From: an uncultured Lachnospiraceae bacterium | GTDB lineage: Bacteria; Bacillota; Clostridia; Lachnospirales; Lachnospiraceae | Direction: 5' to 3' | Assembly: GCA_947367855.1 (NCBI GenBank) | Contig: CANBFE010000023.1 | Span: 1-63,458, forward strand | Length of the DNA: 63,458 bases | Shown here: piece by piece, positions 26,640 to 36,492 of the stretch | How the letters are laid out: every line of letters begins with the position of its first letter | Numbering within the stretch: position 1 is the stretch's first letter | Notes under the pieces: generated by a model | What the model was told of the DNA's origin: nothing | Database searches by the model: none | The model's input: the letters and a program-made list of their open reading frames with translations, nothing else | Position numbers and translations under genes: made by a program

Positions 26640-28535
26640 ATGAAGATTTCAGATATACATATACAGAATTTCAAATCGATTCATGATATGCACATTCCCG
26701 ATATTGAGAATGCCCTGATTCTGGTGGGACAGAACAACACAGGCAAAACGACGGTTCTGGATGCCGTTCGGGCTGTGGGCGGAGAATATCGGATTACGCC
26801 GGAGGATTTTGGGGAGGCGGGAGCCAAAATACGGATTCAGGTCTCGCTCTCTTTTACGGAGGAGGACCTGGAGCAGCTGCGGCGCCGGGGAGTGGTCAGC
26901 CAGTACCGGAAAATGGAGACATGGATGCAGGATTTTTGCCAGAAGCTCCCCTCCTATTCAGAAGGAGAGCTTACCTTTACCATGACTGCCAACCGGGACG
27001 GGCGTATCCGGTATCAGGACGGCTTCAACAAGAATAATCCTTATATAAAGGAAGTATTTCCGAAGATATATTATGTAGATACGGAGAGACGCCTGGAACA
27101 GCTGCAGAGCGATATGCTGCTTCTGCAGGAGGATGAGATCCTGAAGAGGATGCGGTCAGGCTGCTGTATGTTCAACCAGGCCAGGGAATGCACCCACTGC
27201 TTCCACTGTATCGGCCTTATTGAGCAGAAAAGTCCGGCCCTGTTGGATGCCATGGAAGTTTCCAAGCTGTTGGACTATAAGCTGTATCAGCTGAATCTGG
27301 ATACTTTTGCGCGTAAGGTCAATGACTGCTTCCATAAAAACGGAGGCAGGGAGAGTATTCTTTACTCCATGAACCGGGATGTGGAAAAAATTCTGGAGGT
27401 GACAACGGAAATACGACACCCTGCCCAGAATGTACCCCGTCCCATCTCCCACATGGGAAAGGGAATGCGGTCGATCTATCTGTTTTCCCTTCTTGAGGCT
27501 TATACACAGATTGAGGAAACACTTCCCAGTATAATTATGATCGAAGATCCGGAAATTTTCCTGCATCCCAGTCTGCAGAAGGTGTGTGGCACCATCCTTT
27601 ACCGTCTGGCTGCCAAAAACCAGGTGATTTTTACCACCCATTCCCCGAATCTGCTGCCGAATTTTAACAGCAGGCAGATTCGCCAGGTGGTTCACAGGGA
27701 GGACGGTTCCAGCGATGTCAGGGGAAAAACGGATATCAGCGCTATTCTGGAGGACCTGGGTTATACGGCGGGGGACCTGATGAATGTCAATTTTGTTTTT
27801 ATTGTGGAGGGAAAGCAGGATAAATCCCGTCTGCCGCTGCTGCTTGGAAAATATTATGCGGAAACCCTGGACAGTCAGGGGAATCTGTCCAGAATTGCAA
27901 TCATTACCACCAACAGCTGTACCAATATCAAAACCTATGCCAATCTGAAATATATGAATCAGATTTACCTGCGGGATCAGTTCCTTATGGTCAGGGACAG
28001 TGACGGCAGGGACAGGGATGCCCTGGCGGGCCAGCTCTGCCGCTACTATGAGGAGCGAAACCGGGAGGACATGGATAAGCTGCCGGAGGTTCGTCCGGAG
28101 AATGTTCTGATTCTGAAATATTATTCCTTTGAGAATTATTTTCTGAATCCGAAGATAATGGCGCAGTTGGGTATTGTGGAGTCGGAGGAAAACTTTTATG
28201 AAATACTTCTGGAAAAATGGAAGGAATATCTTTATCGCCTGAAAAGCGGCCGCCATCTGACGGAGGTTCTGGGCCGGGACCTGGAGAGTGCAGAGGATGT
28301 GAAACTTCACATGGAGGAGATCCGCATTTATCTTCGGGGACACAATCTGTTTGACATTTTCTACGGCAGGTTTAAGGAACAGGAGACGGAACTGTTGGAG
28401 CAATATATTAATCTGGCTCCAAGAGAGGATTTTCAGGATATTTTTGAGGCATTGGAGCGTTTTCCCTATTTTGAGAGCAGAAGCAGGGAGGCGGTTCAGC
28501 TGCGTAGTCACTTGTCTGCGCAGCAGTGTCTGTGA
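26640..28535 (+). CDS. OLD-family ATPase with C-terminal TOPRIM nuclease
   Basis: 631 residues. Walker A GQNNTGKT at 30-37, ABC-like signature SHMGKGMRS at 270-278, Walker B IIMIEDPEIFLH at 298-309, and switch His334 (FTTHSP). The TOPRIM domain starts VFIVEGKQDKS (Glu390) and has DSDGRDRD at 453-460, so the nuclease site looks intact. A cysteine cluster (175, 176, 184, 187, 190) sits inside the ATPase domain and could bind zinc. OLD proteins are DNA nucleases in phage defence or repair. No UvrD-like helicase is adjacent, so this is not a Gabija pair. An extended -10 (TGATACAAT) lies near 26530. Confidence 0.85.
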   Translation: MKISDIHIQNFKSIHDMHIPDIENALILVGQNNTGKTTVLDAVRAVGGEYRITPEDFGEAGAKIRIQVSLSFTEEDLEQLRRRGVVSQYRKMETWMQDFCQKLPSYSEGELTFTMTANRDGRIRYQDGFNKNNPYIKEVFPKIYYVDTERRLEQLQSDMLLLQEDEILKRMRSGCCMFNQARECTHCFHCIGLIEQKSPALLDAMEVSKLLDYKLYQLNLDTFARKVNDCFHKNGGRESILYSMNRDVEKILEVTTEIRHPAQNVPRPISHMGKGMRSIYLFSLLEAYTQIEETLPSIIMIEDPEIFLHPSLQKVCGTILYRLAAKNQVIFTTHSPNLLPNFNSRQIRQVVHREDGSSDVRGKTDISAILEDLGYTAGDLMNVNFVFIVEGKQDKSRLPLLLGKYYAETLDSQGNLSRIAIITTNSCTNIKTYANLKYMNQIYLRDQFLMVRDSDGRDRDALAGQLCRYYEERNREDMDKLPEVRPENVLILKYYSFENYFLNPKIMAQLGIVESEENFYEILLEKWKEYLYRLKSGRHLTEVLGRDLESAEDVKLHMEEIRIYLRGHNLFDIFYGRFKEQETELLEQYINLAPREDFQDIFEALERFPYFESRSREAVQLRSHLSAQQCL

Positions 28536-28578
28536 GATGGGAAAAGTAAAACAGCAGGGTGTGGGAGGAGAAAAGCAG

Positions 28579-31500
28579 ATGAGCAGGAAGCAATTTGGAA
28601 AACGAGTCACAGCCATTTTGACGGCAGCCGCCCTGGGCATGAGCCTGGGAGCCTGCGGCAGCGGGGATGAGATTTCCGCCGGAGGAACCGATCTGTTCGG
28701 GGAGGCGGAATCGCAGAGCGCGGAAGAAATTAATCCGGAGCAGTCGGGAAGCAGCGCGGAAGAGGACGAAAATGCAGACGGACAGGAGACGGGAGACGGC
28801 GCTTCCGGAAGTGCGGTAGAAGATAAAAATGTTGACGATATGCCGACTGTTCCGGTAGGCTACGGCGTGACCCCGGAGAACGAGAATCCGGACCTGGTTC
28901 TGGCGGTTCAGCCGGAGGTGCCCTACTGGTTTCCTGCACAGCTCCTGGAATGGGAACCGGAGGAGGACGAAGAACTGATGTTTCACAAAAGCAGTGTTCC
29001 CCTGGCTGTCCGGCGGGACAGGGAAAGACTGGATACCGTGAATTCCACCCAGAACAGGGACACAAAGGTACTGGCGCTCTCTATTATGAACCGCAATACC
29101 AGTGGTAATCTTCCCCATGGAGGAAATACGGCTGAGGCCAATGTTTTTTCCTACTGGCAGTATGTGGACAGTCTGGTGTACTGGGGCGGTTCCTCAGGGG
29201 AAGGGCTCATTGTTCCTCCCTCCGCGGATGTGGTGGATGCCGGACACAGAAACGGCGTCAAAGTACTGGGCACGGTTTTTATGCCCCAGACCGCCCATGG
29301 CGGAAAAATGGAATGGCTTGAGGACTTGCTGATGGAAAAGGGCGGGGCCTATCCCGTGGCGGACAAACTGATTCAGGCGGCAAGGGTGTATGGATTTGAC
29401 GGATGGTTTATCAATCAGGAGACGGAGGGAACCGGGGAGGAACCCCTGACGGAAAAACATGCGGATAGGATGAAGGCGTTTCTGGCTTATTTTAAGGCCC
29501 AGGCGCCGGAACTGGAACTGATTTACTATGATTCCATGACGGAAGAGGGAAAGATGGACTGGCAGAATGCCCTGACAGAGAAAAATGCGGGCTTTTTGAC
29601 GGACAACGGCAAAGACCTGGCAGACGGAATGTTCTTGAACTTCGGTTGGAAGGATGTGGCCCAGGTAGGCAGGGAGCTGCTGAAGGACTCCGTCACCCTG
29701 GCGGAAGAACTGGATTTGGACCCCTATGACCTGTACGCGGGCATTGATCTGCAGAGCAATGGCTATGGGACGAGGGTGAACTGGAAGCTGTTTGAGAAGC
29801 CGGAGGGCGGCACCCTGACTTCCCTGGGGCTTTACTGCCCAAGCTGGGCCTTTTTCGACGCGGAAGACATGGCGGATTTCCGGAAAAAGGAAAATGTGCT
29901 GTGGGTTAATCAGGAGGGGGACCCTTCTGCGGAGCAGGGGGAGGCTGCCGGACAGTGGCCCGGGATTTCCTCTTATGTGGCGGAGCGCACGGCTGTGACC
30001 TCCCTGCCCTTTGTGACCAATTTTTCCATGGGGAACGGTTACAGCTTCTTCAAAAACGGGTATCAGATCAGCCTGTGGGACTGGAATAACCGCAGTCTGT
30101 CGGATATCCTGCCCACATACCGGTATATCATTGAAAACAAGACGGGAAACCAACTTCAGGCAGATCTGGATATGGAAGATGCCTGGTACGGCGGCAGCAG
30201 CCTGCTGCTGACCGGGAGTATGAAACAGAATACGGAATCCCTTATCCGTCTGTACAGCGCGGCGCTTCTGGTGGAGGAGGACATGCTGTTCACGGTCACA
30301 GCCAGAGCTTCCGGCGCGGAGATTGCCCTGGATGCGGTGCTGACTCTGGAGGACGGTTCGGAGGTTCTGTTGGAGGGAGACAGGCTGGTGGGGGCCGACT
30401 GGACCACGGTTTCCTATGACATGTCCGCCCTGGCAGGAAAGCAGATCAGGACGATTTCCTGCAGACTGGCAGCGGACAGGGATGTGGAGGAAGCCGGGAT
30501 TCGCCTGGGAAATATCACTATGGCCCAGGCAGGTTCGGACTGGAACAGGGCCGTGAGCAATGTGCAGATTCTGGAAAACGGTTTTGACGAAGACGGTATG
30601 TTTGCAGGTATTCGCCTGGCCTGGGATACGGAGCAGGAAAGGGCGGACCAGGATTCTTCCGGGGAGACGGCAGAAAAGTCCGCTCCGGAGGCAGCGCCCG
30701 TGTATTATGAAATCTACCGGATAGGACAGGACGATAACCGGTATCTGGCAGGGGTTTCCAATACGGAGAGCTTTTATCTCCATGGACTTCCCCGCCTGGA
30801 ACTTCCTGGTAAGGAAGGAGAGAAGCAGACGGTGTTGGAAATCGTTCCGGTGAACTGGCTTCTGGAGGAGGGAACCGGTGCCAGAATTGTTCTGGAATGG
30901 CCGGACAACAGCCTGCCCAGAGCGGGATTTACAGCGGATGTGACACTGGTGTCGCCTGGGGACACGGTTGTGTTCCGCAGTCTCTGTTCCCGGAATACGG
31001 AGAAGGTGACCTGGAGTCTTCCCGGGGCAAGCAGGGAAAGCGCTGAGGGTGAAGAGGTATCTGTCAGCTATTCCCAGGAAGGTGTCTATCCGGTGTCTGT
31101 GAAGGCGGAAAATGAATCCGGAAGCGACGAGGTGTCTGCAGAGGCGTACATTGTGGTCACAGAGGCGGCATCCGGCGGGCTTTCCCTTCTTTCCCAGGGA
31201 GCTGCGGTTACGGCCGATACCTATGTGAACGATAACGAAGCGCCTGCGTTTGCGGTGGACGGGGATAAAACGAAAAAATGGTGCGCCACAGGTGATGCGC
31301 CTCATGAGATCACACTGGATCTGGGCGGGGAGAAAACCGTCAGTGCAGTGGACATATCCCACGCCCAGGCGGGAGGGGAGAGCCCGGATATGAATACCAG
31401 GGCTTATGCGATTCTGGTCAGCCAGGACGGCAGGGACTTTACGGAAGTATGGCGGGTGACGAAAAATACGGAAGGCTCCACCCATGACGCATTTGCTCCG

Positions 31501-31605
31501 GTAAAGGCCAGATTTGTGCGGCTTTTGGTGGAAGAACCCACCCAGGGAAGCGACAGCGCGGCGCGGATATATGAGATTGAAGTTTATGGGCTGAATGCGG
31601 ATTGA
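28579..31605 (+). CDS. GH85-like endo-beta-N-acetylglucosaminidase lipoprotein
   Basis: 1008 residues. Lipoprotein signal with lipobox SLGAC within the first 30 residues, then an acidic Ser/Glu linker to about 95. The GH85 barrel covers about 100-600; its catalytic Asn and Glu are in GFDGWFINQET (about 272-282). A beta-sandwich and a PKD-like domain follow (about 780-860), then an F5/8 C (discoidin) carbohydrate-binding domain at about 870-1005. GH85 enzymes cut the chitobiose core of N-glycans, so this cell-surface enzyme would release host glycans. The ATG at 28579 has GGGAGGAG; an ATG at 28537 is possible. Confidence 0.87.
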   Translation: MSRKQFGKRVTAILTAAALGMSLGACGSGDEISAGGTDLFGEAESQSAEEINPEQSGSSAEEDENADGQETGDGASGSAVEDKNVDDMPTVPVGYGVTPENENPDLVLAVQPEVPYWFPAQLLEWEPEEDEELMFHKSSVPLAVRRDRERLDTVNSTQNRDTKVLALSIMNRNTSGNLPHGGNTAEANVFSYWQYVDSLVYWGGSSGEGLIVPPSADVVDAGHRNGVKVLGTVFMPQTAHGGKMEWLEDLLMEKGGAYPVADKLIQAARVYGFDGWFINQETEGTGEEPLTEKHADRMKAFLAYFKAQAPELELIYYDSMTEEGKMDWQNALTEKNAGFLTDNGKDLADGMFLNFGWKDVAQVGRELLKDSVTLAEELDLDPYDLYAGIDLQSNGYGTRVNWKLFEKPEGGTLTSLGLYCPSWAFFDAEDMADFRKKENVLWVNQEGDPSAEQGEAAGQWPGISSYVAERTAVTSLPFVTNFSMGNGYSFFKNGYQISLWDWNNRSLSDILPTYRYIIENKTGNQLQADLDMEDAWYGGSSLLLTGSMKQNTESLIRLYSAALLVEEDMLFTVTARASGAEIALDAVLTLEDGSEVLLEGDRLVGADWTTVSYDMSALAGKQIRTISCRLAADRDVEEAGIRLGNITMAQAGSDWNRAVSNVQILENGFDEDGMFAGIRLAWDTEQERADQDSSGETAEKSAPEAAPVYYEIYRIGQDDNRYLAGVSNTESFYLHGLPRLELPGKEGEKQTVLEIVPVNWLLEEGTGARIVLEWPDNSLPRAGFTADVTLVSPGDTVVFRSLCSRNTEKVTWSLPGASRESAEGEEVSVSYSQEGVYPVSVKAENESGSDEVSAEAYIVVTEAASGGLSLLSQGAAVTADTYVNDNEAPAFAVDGDKTKKWCATGDAPHEITLDLGGEKTVSAVDISHAQAGGESPDMNTRAYAILVSQDGRDFTEVWRVTKNTEGSTHDAFAPVKARFVRLLVEEPTQGSDSAARIYEIEVYGLNAD

Positions 31606-31673
31606 CGGACTGATAAGCAGGGCATGGCATTGTTCTGGCTGCCTGCCAGGGTGAAAGAAAGAGGTACCATTTG

Positions 31674-32213
31674 ATGGAATGGGAGCAGGTAGACAAGAGG
31701 GAATTGGAACGGCTTTACTATGAGGAAAATCTGGCGGATTCTGTAATCGCAGACCTCTTTGGTGTGTCGCGGAATGAAGTGAAGAAGAAACGAAAACAAT
31801 ACAATATCGGTATGCGGCAGCATAGTATTGAACAGGCTGCCGCAGAGATTCCGGGATTGGCGGACAGGCAGTATCAGCAGGCAATGGCGGAAATGCTTTC
31901 ACCGGAGATTTGCGAGATGCTGAATCAGCGGGCGAAGGAACGGCTGCTTTGTCCGGAAAATATGGATGCACTGGCAAAGGCCCTGACGCACTATATTTTC
32001 CGCAATGGACCGGTAGAGAATATGCATGCAGAGGGCAAACTTTCCCAGAAGGACATGAAAACGCTGAATGTATATATGGTGAATCACCTGGCCTGGGTGC
32101 TGACCCGGGCATTTGAAGGAAACTGGTCTCAGTTGGAAACGCTGTTTGGCATGCTTTCTTTGTACGGAAAGGACTGGGACCCGGCAGACCCGCAGCAGGT
32201 GGAGAATCAGTGA
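31674..32213 (+). CDS. uncharacterised protein with an N-terminal HTH-like segment
   Basis: 179 residues. Residues 8-45 (ELERLYYEENLADSVIADLF, then VSRNEVKKKRKQYN) look like a helix-turn-helix of the kind that opens many resolvase or sigma-like proteins. The remainder is helical without a recognised family. The ATG at 31674 follows AGAAAGAGG; a TTG one codon earlier is less likely. It lies 68 bases after the GH85 gene in the same direction and converges with the nucleotidyltransferase-like gene. Confidence 0.55.
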   Translation: MEWEQVDKRELERLYYEENLADSVIADLFGVSRNEVKKKRKQYNIGMRQHSIEQAAAEIPGLADRQYQQAMAEMLSPEICEMLNQRAKERLLCPENMDALAKALTHYIFRNGPVENMHAEGKLSQKDMKTLNVYMVNHLAWVLTRAFEGNWSQLETLFGMLSLYGKDWDPADPQQVENQ

Positions 32214-32239
32214 GTGAGGTAGGAAAGAGCAGGCGGCTC

Positions 32240-33130
32240 TCAGGATTTCATCCGATACCCCAGGCTGCAGATCTCTCTGTCCAAGATAGAGGCCTTCTCC
32301 GGGATGCCGTATCGTTCCGCCAGACCGCATCTGACCAACCATTCATAATTGATGCCGAATCCGTGGGGTCTGGTTTCGTACCTGAACCCCTCTAAATTCC
32401 CGTGCTCCCGCAGGTATTGTATGACGGGCTGATATACGGATTCGGTATGCTCCTTCAGATACGCCGCGCATCGCTCCAATATGGCTTTGGCCACCTCCCG
32501 GGTGGCCCCCTTCGCATAGAGGGGATCGTAAATCTGCGAAATAATCTCCGGATTAATTCGTCTGCCCTGAGGGATGACTTCCCGCTCGGGAATCTGTCCG
32601 GCCTTGCAGATCTCTATCCAGGCGATGTTCTCCGCCAGCTGAGGGATGAAATAGATGGCATTCTCAAGGTTTTCCTTTATGTAGAGGTTTTTCTCGGCCT
32701 TATTCAGATAATACACTGCACCGGAGAAACCCAGAAGCATTTCCCTCTGCCGATCCAGTGCTCCTAGGTGAAATGCTTCGTTAAATAATTCATCCAGAAG
32801 GAAATCCTTTGAGAACAGTTTTTTGCCTTTGCTGAATGCTTTCCACCGAAAGTCGTCCACATTTCCGTTTCCGATAAAAGTCCGGAACCCGGTCAGCGTA
32901 TGGAGGTTCAAAATGACGTACATGCCGTCTTCGTACAGCCTGTAACTGGTCTTTCCCCTGTAGTCGTCATCGTAGACGGCCTCCACCTGAATATCTGACC
33001 ATTCCCATATGGCATCATGGCTGAAGCTTCCCAATAGATAAGCGGCGATGCACTTTCTGTCATGATACAGTCTGCTCGATATCCTTTCGATGATTGCGTT
33101 GCAGTATTCCCTCAAAGTCTGATTTTCCAT
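32240..33130 (-). CDS. nucleotidyltransferase-fold protein
   Basis: 296 residues. Residues 30-56 contain the polymerase-beta-type motif GSFSHDAIWEWSDIQ. The GS and first Asp of the SDxD pair are present, but the usual second Asp is Gln (SDIQ); a later DDD may compensate. The rest is helical, like aminoglycoside or HEPN-associated nucleotidyltransferases. Such proteins AMPylate proteins, modify drugs or act as antitoxins; the role here is unknown. No HEPN partner is adjacent. The upstream flank holds the 61-bp repeats. Confidence 0.6.
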   Translation of the reverse strand: MENQTLREYCNAIIERISSRLYHDRKCIAAYLLGSFSHDAIWEWSDIQVEAVYDDDYRGKTSYRLYEDGMYVILNLHTLTGFRTFIGNGNVDDFRWKAFSKGKKLFSKDFLLDELFNEAFHLGALDRQREMLLGFSGAVYYLNKAEKNLYIKENLENAIYFIPQLAENIAWIEICKAGQIPEREVIPQGRRINPEIISQIYDPLYAKGATREVAKAILERCAAYLKEHTESVYQPVIQYLREHGNLEGFRYETRPHGFGINYEWLVRCGLAERYGIPEKASILDREICSLGYRMKS

Positions 33131-33222
33131 ATGTTTTCTCCTGTTTATCTGCTGCTGATCTCTCTGTTTCCTGTATCAGATGCGCCGTACAGCTGTGAAA
33201 GCAATCGAAGGGGCTGCCCCGC

Positions 33223-33382
33223 CCCGTATCCGGACAGGGGCGGAAGCTGTAGACGGCGGCGCTTCCAGTGAAGCAAGTGTGAGCCCGTATCCGGACAGGG
33301 GTGGAAGCTGTAGACGGCGGTGCTCCCAGTGAAGCAAGTGTGAGCCCGTATCCGGACGGGGGTGGAAGCTGTAGACGGCGGC
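33223..33382. repeat. 61-bp tandem repeat, 2.6 copies
   Basis: Units start at 33223, 33284 and 33345, each beginning CCCGTATCCGGACRGGGG and continuing through GGAAGCTGTAGACGGCGG. Copies 1 and 2 differ at only a few positions; copy 3 is cut after about 38 bases. It sits between the nucleotidyltransferase gene and the UvrA paralogue. No credible protein is encoded. Confidence 0.9.
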
Positions 33383-33445
33383 ATATTCCTTCCTCGTGTT
33401 CCAGGCCCCATTGCAGGAACGTTTTCCAAGTGCTTTTTGAGCCTC

Positions 33446-36292
33446 TTATTCCTCCAATCCCAGACGGCTCCTAAGGTAGTGGGCGGTCTTTGACTCCCGG
33501 TGTTTTAAGAGGTCACAGGGGGAACCGCAGAACATGACTTTGCCTCCGTGTCTTCCCGCACCAGGCCCCATGTCGATGACATGATCCGAACGCAATATCA
33601 TTTCCGGGTCATGCTCTACCATCACCACGGTATTTCCCCTTTCTACGATTTGCCTCATCACATGCAGCACGCGGAGGACGTCCCGGGAATGCAGACCTAT
33701 GGTAGGTTCGTCGAACAGGTACAGAAGGTTTTTTCGATGCCTGTATTTGCTCATTTCCCGGACCAGTTTCAGCCTCTGGGCCTCCCCGCCGGAGACGGTG
33801 GACAGGGGCTGTCCCAACTGCATGTATCCCAGGCCCAGAGCACATACCAGTCGGATTCTCTCATAGAGGAAGGGCCTGTCCGCAAAAAAGTCCAGGGCTT
33901 CCTGAAAAGGCATGTCCAGAACCTGCTTGATGTTCCGGTCCCTGTATTTGATCTGAAGCACCTCGTCCATATACTGCTGCCCATTGCACTCCGGACATAG
34001 GATTCTGGTCTCCCCGAAATACTGAATATAATGGCCCAGATACCCCTTTCCCCGGCACACCGGGCAGGCGCCTTTGGAATGGAAGGAAAAGAGGCTTCTG
34101 TCTGCATGTTCCGCGAACAGGTTTCGTATGGCATCGAAGAGATTCAGGTAGGTGGCGGAAACGGAGGAATTTTTCCCGTTCAGCAGCCTCTGGTCTATGC
34201 AGATTACATTGTTGATATACTCATAACCGATAATTTCAGAATGTTTTCCCGGCACATCTCCGCTGCCGTGGAGCCTGGAGGACAGCGCCTTGTACAAAAC
34301 ATCATGGACGATGGTGCTTTTCCCTGATCCGGAAACTCCGGTAAAGCAGGTGATCTGATGCAGGGGAATCGCTACGTCCTGATTCTGAATATTGTTTTCC
34401 CGGATTCCTTTGATGAGGATGCGCCTGTCCGGTCCGGCAGACAGGGCAGTTGAGGCGGGCTGCGGGGCATCCGGCTTTGCGGAGAGGAGCTTTCCGATGA
34501 TGGAATTGCTGCTGCGCCGGATCTCTTCCAGGGAACCGGAGGCGATGATTTCGCCGCCCTCTTTCCCGGCGCCGGGCCCCAGTTCGATGATATAGTCGGC
34601 GGATTTTATCACGTCCAGATCATGTTCGATGGTGATGACGGTATTGCCGCTCTCCAGAAGCTTTTTGATCACGCCTATGATTTTCCTGCTGTCTGCGCCG
34701 TGGAGGCCGTCCGTAGGCTCGTCAATGAGATAGGTGAGCCCAACCAGTCCTGCTCCGGCCTGGTTGGCAATGCGCAGCCTTTGGTACTCGCCTCCGGACA
34801 GGGAGTCCACCCGCCTGTGGAAGGAGAGATAGTCCAGGCCGATTTCCCGCAGCAGTTCAAGCTGCTCCAACAGCGCCGCCAGGACAGGCCTGGAGGTCTC
34901 ATTGGTGGGCAGCTGTTCCAGGCAGTCCTGCAGTTGGGAGAATTCAAGCCTGCCCATCTGGGAGTATGTTTTACCGTTTAATAAAATATGGTCTTTCAGT
35001 TTGTTCAGCCTGGAGCCGTTACAGTCCGGGCAGGTGACTTCCTGCATATAGGACTTGAAGAATTCTTCCTGCCAGGGGAGCTGCTCGTGATCCTGGGCCA
35101 ACATCTCCCGGTACAGTTCCTCCACCCTTGTGAGGACGCCGGGAAAGCTTACCGCTGCCCCTTCTTTTGTCAGGTAATTGGGCAGGGCCTTTTCGTAGCC
35201 CTGGGGGCGCTGCAGAAGAAAGGTTTCCGCCCCCGAACCATACAGGATCAGGTCCTTCACCTCCTGGGGCAGCTCTTCATAGGGCACGTCCAGTGAAAAG
35301 CCGTACCGGCAGGCCAGGCTGTACAGGAGCATGTAGGAATAGGGATGGCTCATGGAATAGATGTCCTTGAAGAAAGGCCCCTGCCGCAGCGTCCGCCGGG
35401 GATATTTCAGCACTTTGGAAGGGTGCACGGTTTTCCGGACTCCGCTGCCCATGCACTCCGGGCAGGCGCAGGCCATATCGTTGTAGGAGAAGGCCGAGGC
35501 GTCCAGGGTGACTGTGGCCATGTGGTGTTCCGGACACCCATGCTGCCTGTAAAAGGATTCTATGCCCTCCCGGTCATCGCCGCTTAAGCGGACGCATAGA
35601 AAATGATCTCCGTTTCTGCATGCTGCCTTCAGGCTGTTGACGTCGCTTTTTGTCAGGCTTTCCCGGGTCAGGAATCTGTTTTGCGTCACCAGAAGGAAGG
35701 CAACCTCCGGCTCCACATCCGTTACATTCCGCAGATCCAGTCTCTCTTCACCTGCATAGACCCAACGGTATCCCTTTTTCCCCAGGGCATCCAGTTGCTG
35801 CTGTCTGCCGGTTCTTTTGTGGAAAAACCAGGGGAAGCTGACTTCTACAGCCGTTCCTGGCTTCAGGCTTTCCAGATCCTTGATCAGCTTGTACAGACTG
35901 GTCTGTTCGTAGATCCTGTGACAATACAGGCACCGGCACCTGCCGTGTATGGCTGTCAGGCTTCTGACAAAAGAGCCTATGCTTGTGTAGGTGCCCACGG
36001 TGGACCTGGGGTTTGTGTTTGGTTTGACCTGCTTTAAGCTGATCACTGTTGACAGCCCCTCTATGTTCCCGGTCAGGGGCTGTTTCATTTTTCTGGAAAA
36101 AATTTTTTCCTGGTCCGACATACAGTCCAGGAGCCTGCGCTGAGCCGTGGCGTAGATCACGTCATAGGCCAGAGTGGACTTGCCGGAGCCGCTCACGCCG
36201 GCTATCACTGTGTGCTTATGGTATGGGATTTCCACGCTGATATCCTTGAGGTTGTTCTCCCTTATGTGTTCGATTCTGATATGATCGTACAT
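33446..36292 (-). CDS. UvrA paralogue (UvrA2-like tandem ABC ATPase)
   Basis: 948 residues with two ABC ATPase halves. The first Walker A is AGVSGSGKST at 31-40, the second TGVSGSGKST, with signatures LSGGEYQRLR and VSGGEAQRLK and Walker B IDEPTDGLH and FDEPTIGLH. Several CxxC zinc pairs are present (CRCLYCHR, CPECMGSG, CPDCNGS, CPVCRGKGY). This is the separate UvrA-like branch often linked to antibiotic or intercalator resistance (DrrC-like) rather than housekeeping UvrA; no uvrB or uvrC is near. I chose the ATG at 36292 (AAAGGA before it, conserved IRIEHIRENNLKDISVEIP start). The open frame upstream crosses the promoter and repeats. Confidence 0.85.
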   Translation of the reverse strand: MYDHIRIEHIRENNLKDISVEIPYHKHTVIAGVSGSGKSTLAYDVIYATAQRRLLDCMSDQEKIFSRKMKQPLTGNIEGLSTVISLKQVKPNTNPRSTVGTYTSIGSFVRSLTAIHGRCRCLYCHRIYEQTSLYKLIKDLESLKPGTAVEVSFPWFFHKRTGRQQQLDALGKKGYRWVYAGEERLDLRNVTDVEPEVAFLLVTQNRFLTRESLTKSDVNSLKAACRNGDHFLCVRLSGDDREGIESFYRQHGCPEHHMATVTLDASAFSYNDMACACPECMGSGVRKTVHPSKVLKYPRRTLRQGPFFKDIYSMSHPYSYMLLYSLACRYGFSLDVPYEELPQEVKDLILYGSGAETFLLQRPQGYEKALPNYLTKEGAAVSFPGVLTRVEELYREMLAQDHEQLPWQEEFFKSYMQEVTCPDCNGSRLNKLKDHILLNGKTYSQMGRLEFSQLQDCLEQLPTNETSRPVLAALLEQLELLREIGLDYLSFHRRVDSLSGGEYQRLRIANQAGAGLVGLTYLIDEPTDGLHGADSRKIIGVIKKLLESGNTVITIEHDLDVIKSADYIIELGPGAGKEGGEIIASGSLEEIRRSSNSIIGKLLSAKPDAPQPASTALSAGPDRRILIKGIRENNIQNQDVAIPLHQITCFTGVSGSGKSTIVHDVLYKALSSRLHGSGDVPGKHSEIIGYEYINNVICIDQRLLNGKNSSVSATYLNLFDAIRNLFAEHADRSLFSFHSKGACPVCRGKGYLGHYIQYFGETRILCPECNGQQYMDEVLQIKYRDRNIKQVLDMPFQEALDFFADRPFLYERIRLVCALGLGYMQLGQPLSTVSGGEAQRLKLVREMSKYRHRKNLLYLFDEPTIGLHSRDVLRVLHVMRQIVERGNTVVMVEHDPEMILRSDHVIDMGPGAGRHGGKVMFCGSPCDLLKHRESKTAHYLRSRLGLEE

Positions 36293-36322
36293 GTCCTTTA
36301 CCTGCCTTGTGCTTGATGCTGC

Positions 36323-36410
36323 ATTGTCCCTGTGCATACCGGCGCGCCTATAGCCCCGCATGGTAAACTGTGATTGTTGAGGTATTGTCCCTGCGCATAC
36401 CGGCGCGCCT
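36323..36410. repeat. 27-bp direct repeats spaced 61 bp
   Basis: ATTGTCCCTGYGCATACCGGCGCGCCT occurs at 36323-36349 and 36384-36410 with one mismatch; the 34 bases between are not repeated. Both copies are in the leader of the UvrA paralogue. Each contains the 8-bp palindrome GGCGCGCC. Confidence 0.85.
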
Positions 36411-36492
36411 GAGACAGTTGTTTTCCGGAGGGCGGATGCGCAGGAGCTCCGAGTGTGCTGTGGGGCGTCTGGGGGGTATCTCCCTGGAGCTG

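Noticed and set aside
26640..28535. Gabija defence system
   Set aside because: The OLD-like protein lacks an adjacent UvrD-like GajB helicase; the next gene is a GH85-like lipoprotein.
33223..33382. CRISPR array
   Set aside because: The whole 61-bp unit is repeated; there are no short repeats separated by unique spacers and no cas genes.
33145..33429. 94-codon minus-strand frame across the 61-bp repeats
   Set aside because: Its repeated Pro/Arg/His composition follows from the DNA repeats; there is no ribosome site and no family resemblance.
33446..36292. Housekeeping uvrA
   Set aside because: No uvrB nearby and the sequence around the zinc modules fits the UvrA2/drug-resistance branch better.
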